A stretch of DNA of 64,000 nt from Ancylobacter rudongensis (GTDB taxonomy: Bacteria > Pseudomonadota > Alphaproteobacteria > Rhizobiales > Xanthobacteraceae), in the NCBI RefSeq assembly GCF_900100155.1, contig NZ_FMTP01000004.1:404373-468372 (forward strand), read 5' to 3'. The position numbers and the translations under genes were made by a program. The notes beneath the pieces were generated by a model. It saw only the letters and a list, made by a program, of their open reading frames with translations. It did no database searches and had not been told where the DNA came from. Positions 61,659 through 64,000 of the stretch are shown here, in pieces. Positions within the stretch are counted from its first letter, which is position 1; every line of letters begins with the position of its first letter.

Positions 61659-64000
61659 ATGGCGAGGAAGATTGCCGAGGTGCGCCGCAATGCGCGCGCC
61701 ACGAAGGCGTTTGTGCGTCGGAACAGGGCCCAGACGGCGGCTCCAGTGATTGTCGATCATCGCAAGTCGGCTCTTTTCGGATCGGCCTCGGCCGTCGCCG
61801 TGGCGGCCATGCTGACGGCCGCCGTGATGCTGGCACCGGCGTCGGCGCGCGCTGAGCCATTGCCGGGTCCTGCCGGGTGCACGGAATCCTCGTCGGGCTC
61901 GGGCAACTGGTTCTGCGACAACAATCCTCCGCTCAGCGAAGGCAATATCGACGGCAATGCCGACGACAACACGATCACGATCGTCGGCGGCAATTATTCC
62001 TGGCAGGACGGCGTCCTCGTCTCCACTAATGTGAATGGTAACGCTGGCAGCGACGTCATCAACATCGCGCCCGACGCTGCTTCCGACCCGAATGGTTCGA
62101 TCGACATCAAGGGTTCGATCAACGGCGGGGAAGGCAACGACACCATCAATTTCGGCGGTGGCTCCTCGAACAACTGGTCCGATGGCTGGGTCTCTCTTCA
62201 TGAGGGCAACATTGATGGCGGCGACGGGGATGATGTCATCAACATCACCGCATCCGACCAAGTCGCGACCTATATTTCCAAGGACAGCGTCAACGACAGC
62301 GCCAATGTTCTCGGCGGCTCCGGCAATGACGAGATCAACATCTTCAACGCCTCGACGAAAGTGATTTCGATCGAAGGTTCAGTCGATGGCGGCACCGGGG
62401 ACGACGAGATCTCTGTGGTTGCCACCGATGGCGCCGATATCACCATCGGCGGGGACGTCGACGGTGATGCCGGCGATGACCGGCTGCTGCTGGGGGCCTT
62501 CGGCCCCGATAGCAATGTGACGGTCGATGACGTCGAGGGCGGCTCGGGCGATGACTTCATCGCCGTGGTCAGCGGCTTCGGCGGCGAGATCCGTGTCGAC
62601 GATATCGAAGGCGGCCGCGGTGACGACGTCATTCTGGTCGGCAATCTCTTCGGCGGCAACACCCGCGCCGACGACATTGACGGCCGTTCGGGCAATGACA
62701 TCATCGGCGTGATCAGCCTTGTCGGCGGTGAGACCCGTGTCGACGACATCGATGGCGGCGATGGCAACGACGTCATTGTGCTGGCGGCGATCGGTCCCGG
62801 CGCCGATGTGCGCGCGGACGACATTGATGGCGGCGACGACAACGATTTCATCCTGGTCGGCAATGCGCTGGGCGGCGAAACCCGCGTCGACAATATCGAC
62901 GGCGGTTCCGGCAATGACTTCATCGGCGTGGTCAGCATCCTCGGCGGCGAGACCCGCGTCGATGACATCGACGGTGGCTCCGGCAACGACGCCATCGTCC
63001 TGGCGGCGATCGGCCCCGGCGCGGATGTGCGCGCGAACGACATCGACGGCGGCCGTGGCAATGACCTCATCCTTGTCGGCAATGCGCTGGGCGGCGAGAC
63101 CCGCGTCGACGACATTGACGGCGGCTCCGGCAATGACTTCATCGGTGTGTTCAGCGTCCTCGGCGGCGAGACCGAAGTTGACGACATCGATGGCGGCAGC
63201 GGTGACGATCTCATTGTTCTCGGTGCGGCGCTCGGTGGCGACGTGCGCGCAGACGACGTCAGCGGCAATGATGGCAATGACCTGATCGTTCTCGGGGCGG
63301 CGTTCGCCGGCGACGTGCGGGCGGAGAACATTTCGGGCGGCTCGGGCGACGACGCGATCGTCCTCGCAGCGGCCGGTCGCTGGAGCGACGTCAGCGTAGA
63401 CGATATCTCCGGAGGCGATGGCGACGACGTCATCGGTCTGATCGCGACCGAAGGCGGCGAGATCCGCTTTGATGACATTTCCGGCGACGGCGGCTGGTTC
63501 TCGAGCGGCGACGACATCATCGTGCTCGCGGCCACCGAAGGCGGCGAAATTAGCGGCAACGACATCGATGGCAACAGCGGCGATGACGTGATCGCGCTGG
63601 TGGCCTCTGAGGGCGGCGACATCCGTGTCGACGACATCGACGGCGGTTGGGGTGACGACACCATCATCCTGGCGGCGACCGACCGGCGCAGCGACATCCG
63701 CGCCGATGACATTTCGGGCGGCTTTGGTGACGATTTCATCGGCCTGCTGGCCTCGGAAGGCGCGGAAGTGCGCTTCGACAGCATCTCTGGCGGCTTCGGC
63801 GACGACGTCATCGGCCTGCTGGCGACCAAGGGCGGCGAGATTTCCGGCGGCGACATCGAGGGCAGCTTCGGTGACGACACGATCGGCCTGATCGCCACCA
63901 AGGGCGGCGAGATCGACGTGGAGGACATCTCCGGCGGCGATGGCGACGACACGATCGCTCTGCTGGCCTCGAAGGGCGGCGAGATCCGCTTTGACGACAT
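61659..64000 (+). CDS. Large exported protein with 24-residue acidic repeats, partial
   Basis: At least 780 residues, open to the window end. ATG 61659 directly follows an in-frame TAG and has GGGGGA upstream. A long signal peptide: basic start MARKIAEVRRNARATKAFVR, hydrophobic core ASAVAVAAMLTAAVMLAPAS, cleavage after ARA (residue 65). From about residue 145 on, a repeat of 24 (sometimes 25) residues recurs more than twenty times, of form GG-x-G-[DN]-D-x-I-x-[LV] ... GGE-[IT]-R-x-DDI-[DS]. The GGxGxDxI part is RTX-like, but with one per 24 residues instead of one per 9. Few aromatic residues; very acidic; Cys only near the mature start. Probably calcium-dependent, secreted or cell-surface; no known domain besides the repeats. 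Function unknown. Confidence 0.85.
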   Translation, partial: MARKIAEVRRNARATKAFVRRNRAQTAAPVIVDHRKSALFGSASAVAVAAMLTAAVMLAPASARAEPLPGPAGCTESSSGSGNWFCDNNPPLSEGNIDGNADDNTITIVGGNYSWQDGVLVSTNVNGNAGSDVINIAPDAASDPNGSIDIKGSINGGEGNDTINFGGGSSNNWSDGWVSLHEGNIDGGDGDDVINITASDQVATYISKDSVNDSANVLGGSGNDEINIFNASTKVISIEGSVDGGTGDDEISVVATDGADITIGGDVDGDAGDDRLLLGAFGPDSNVTVDDVEGGSGDDFIAVVSGFGGEIRVDDIEGGRGDDVILVGNLFGGNTRADDIDGRSGNDIIGVISLVGGETRVDDIDGGDGNDVIVLAAIGPGADVRADDIDGGDDNDFILVGNALGGETRVDNIDGGSGNDFIGVVSILGGETRVDDIDGGSGNDAIVLAAIGPGADVRANDIDGGRGNDLILVGNALGGETRVDDIDGGSGNDFIGVFSVLGGETEVDDIDGGSGDDLIVLGAALGGDVRADDVSGNDGNDLIVLGAAFAGDVRAENISGGSGDDAIVLAAAGRWSDVSVDDISGGDGDDVIGLIATEGGEIRFDDISGDGGWFSSGDDIIVLAATEGGEISGNDIDGNSGDDVIALVASEGGDIRVDDIDGGWGDDTIILAATDRRSDIRADDISGGFGDDFIGLLASEGAEVRFDSISGGFGDDVIGLLATKGGEISGGDIEGSFGDDTIGLIATKGGEIDVEDISGGDGDDTIALLASKGGEIRFDD
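62775..63212 (+). repeat. Two copies of a 219-bp superrepeat inside the exported repeat protein
   Basis: A three-unit block (24+25+24 residues) starting IVLAAIGPGADVRA is repeated 219 bp later (62775 and 62994) with nearly identical DNA. Each copy runs IVLAAIGPGADVRA, then LVGNALGGETRV, then FIGV-S-LGGET, ending before the next DDIDGG. Neighbouring 72-bp units outside it are more diverged, so this block duplicated recently. Confidence 0.8.

Noticed and set aside
62035..63891. Possible CRISPR or minisatellite array
   Set aside because: The repeats are exact codon multiples (72-75 bp), keep one frame open and vary mainly at third positions, so they are coding repeats; no unique spacers.
62270..64000. 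Minus-strand Ser/Pro-rich repetitive frame
   Set aside because: Its periodicity is the mirror of the 24-residue repeat gene on the plus strand, which has a signal peptide and start; a shadow.

Overview
The window is high-GC DNA with strongly G/C-ending codons and short, sparsely T-tailed intergenic regions. Gene content points to an alphaproteobacterium of the order Hyphomicrobiales (Rhizobiales), plausibly Xanthobacteraceae-like. The markers are a complete acpXL-lpxXL type very-long-chain acyl cluster for lipid A, a psd-pssA pair behind an Atm1-type ABC exporter, gph-rpiA-DUF2059-gor gene order, an Omp19-type lipoprotein, DUF1127 and DUF2865 proteins, and REP-like palindromes in gene ends. 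The genus call is inference. Most of the window is ordinary chromosome; no prophage, plasmid or CRISPR array is visible.

Layout. 1-2.8 kb: two tandem paralogous membrane acyltransferases (the first cut by the window edge). 2.8-5.2 kb: SRAP/YedK protein, tRNA-Val(CAC), phosphoglycolate phosphatase, a small secreted protein. 5.2-11.9 kb: rpiA, DUF2059 and gor, with a DUF421 membrane protein and a TctCBA tricarboxylate transporter lying between DUF2059 and gor. 12.2-13.6 kb: class II DAHP synthase. 13.7-19.3 kb: two tandem alpha/beta-hydrolase-like paralogues of unknown role, an HxlR regulator divergent from an oxidoreductase, and an RgpF-type polysaccharide protein. 19.3-22.4 kb: a C-terminally degraded NAD+ synthase, a transporter remnant, gltX. 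22.5-27.7 kb: DUF2865 protein, CreA, cysS-GNAT, LOG-family protein. 27.8-32 kb: ArsR regulator with a palindromic operator, Atm1-type exporter, psd-pssA. 32-38 kb: small proteins, Omp19-like lipoprotein, SDR, chromate transporter, LysR/EamA pair. 37.8-39.4 kb: rhodanese overlapping a sulfotransferase-like gene. 39.4-45.1 kb: a polyamine uptake/catabolism block (two class III aminotransferases, a glutamine-synthetase-like ligase, a PotF-like binding protein).

45.4-51.6 kb (minus strand) is a seven-gene operon, acpXL-fabZ-fabF2-fabF1-SDR-ADH-lpxXL. It should build a very-long hydroxy fatty acid on the dedicated carrier AcpXL and transfer it to lipid A; one of its two ketosynthases lacks the catalytic residues and looks like a chain-length-factor partner. 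51.9-59.4 kb: a bacterial alpha-2-macroglobulin with a CxEQ thioester motif, followed by PbpC, the usual defence/repair pair. 60.3 kb: tRNA-Gln(CTG).

The right edge is the most unusual part. A serine-recombinase-like protein that has lost its catalytic serine and arginines but keeps its C-terminal helix-turn-helix is separated by an AT-rich 426-bp gap from a divergent gene. That gene encodes a large exported protein with a long signal peptide and an acidic 24-residue repeat (GGxGxDxI...GGExRxDDI), organised in places into a 219-bp superrepeat. It runs off the window.
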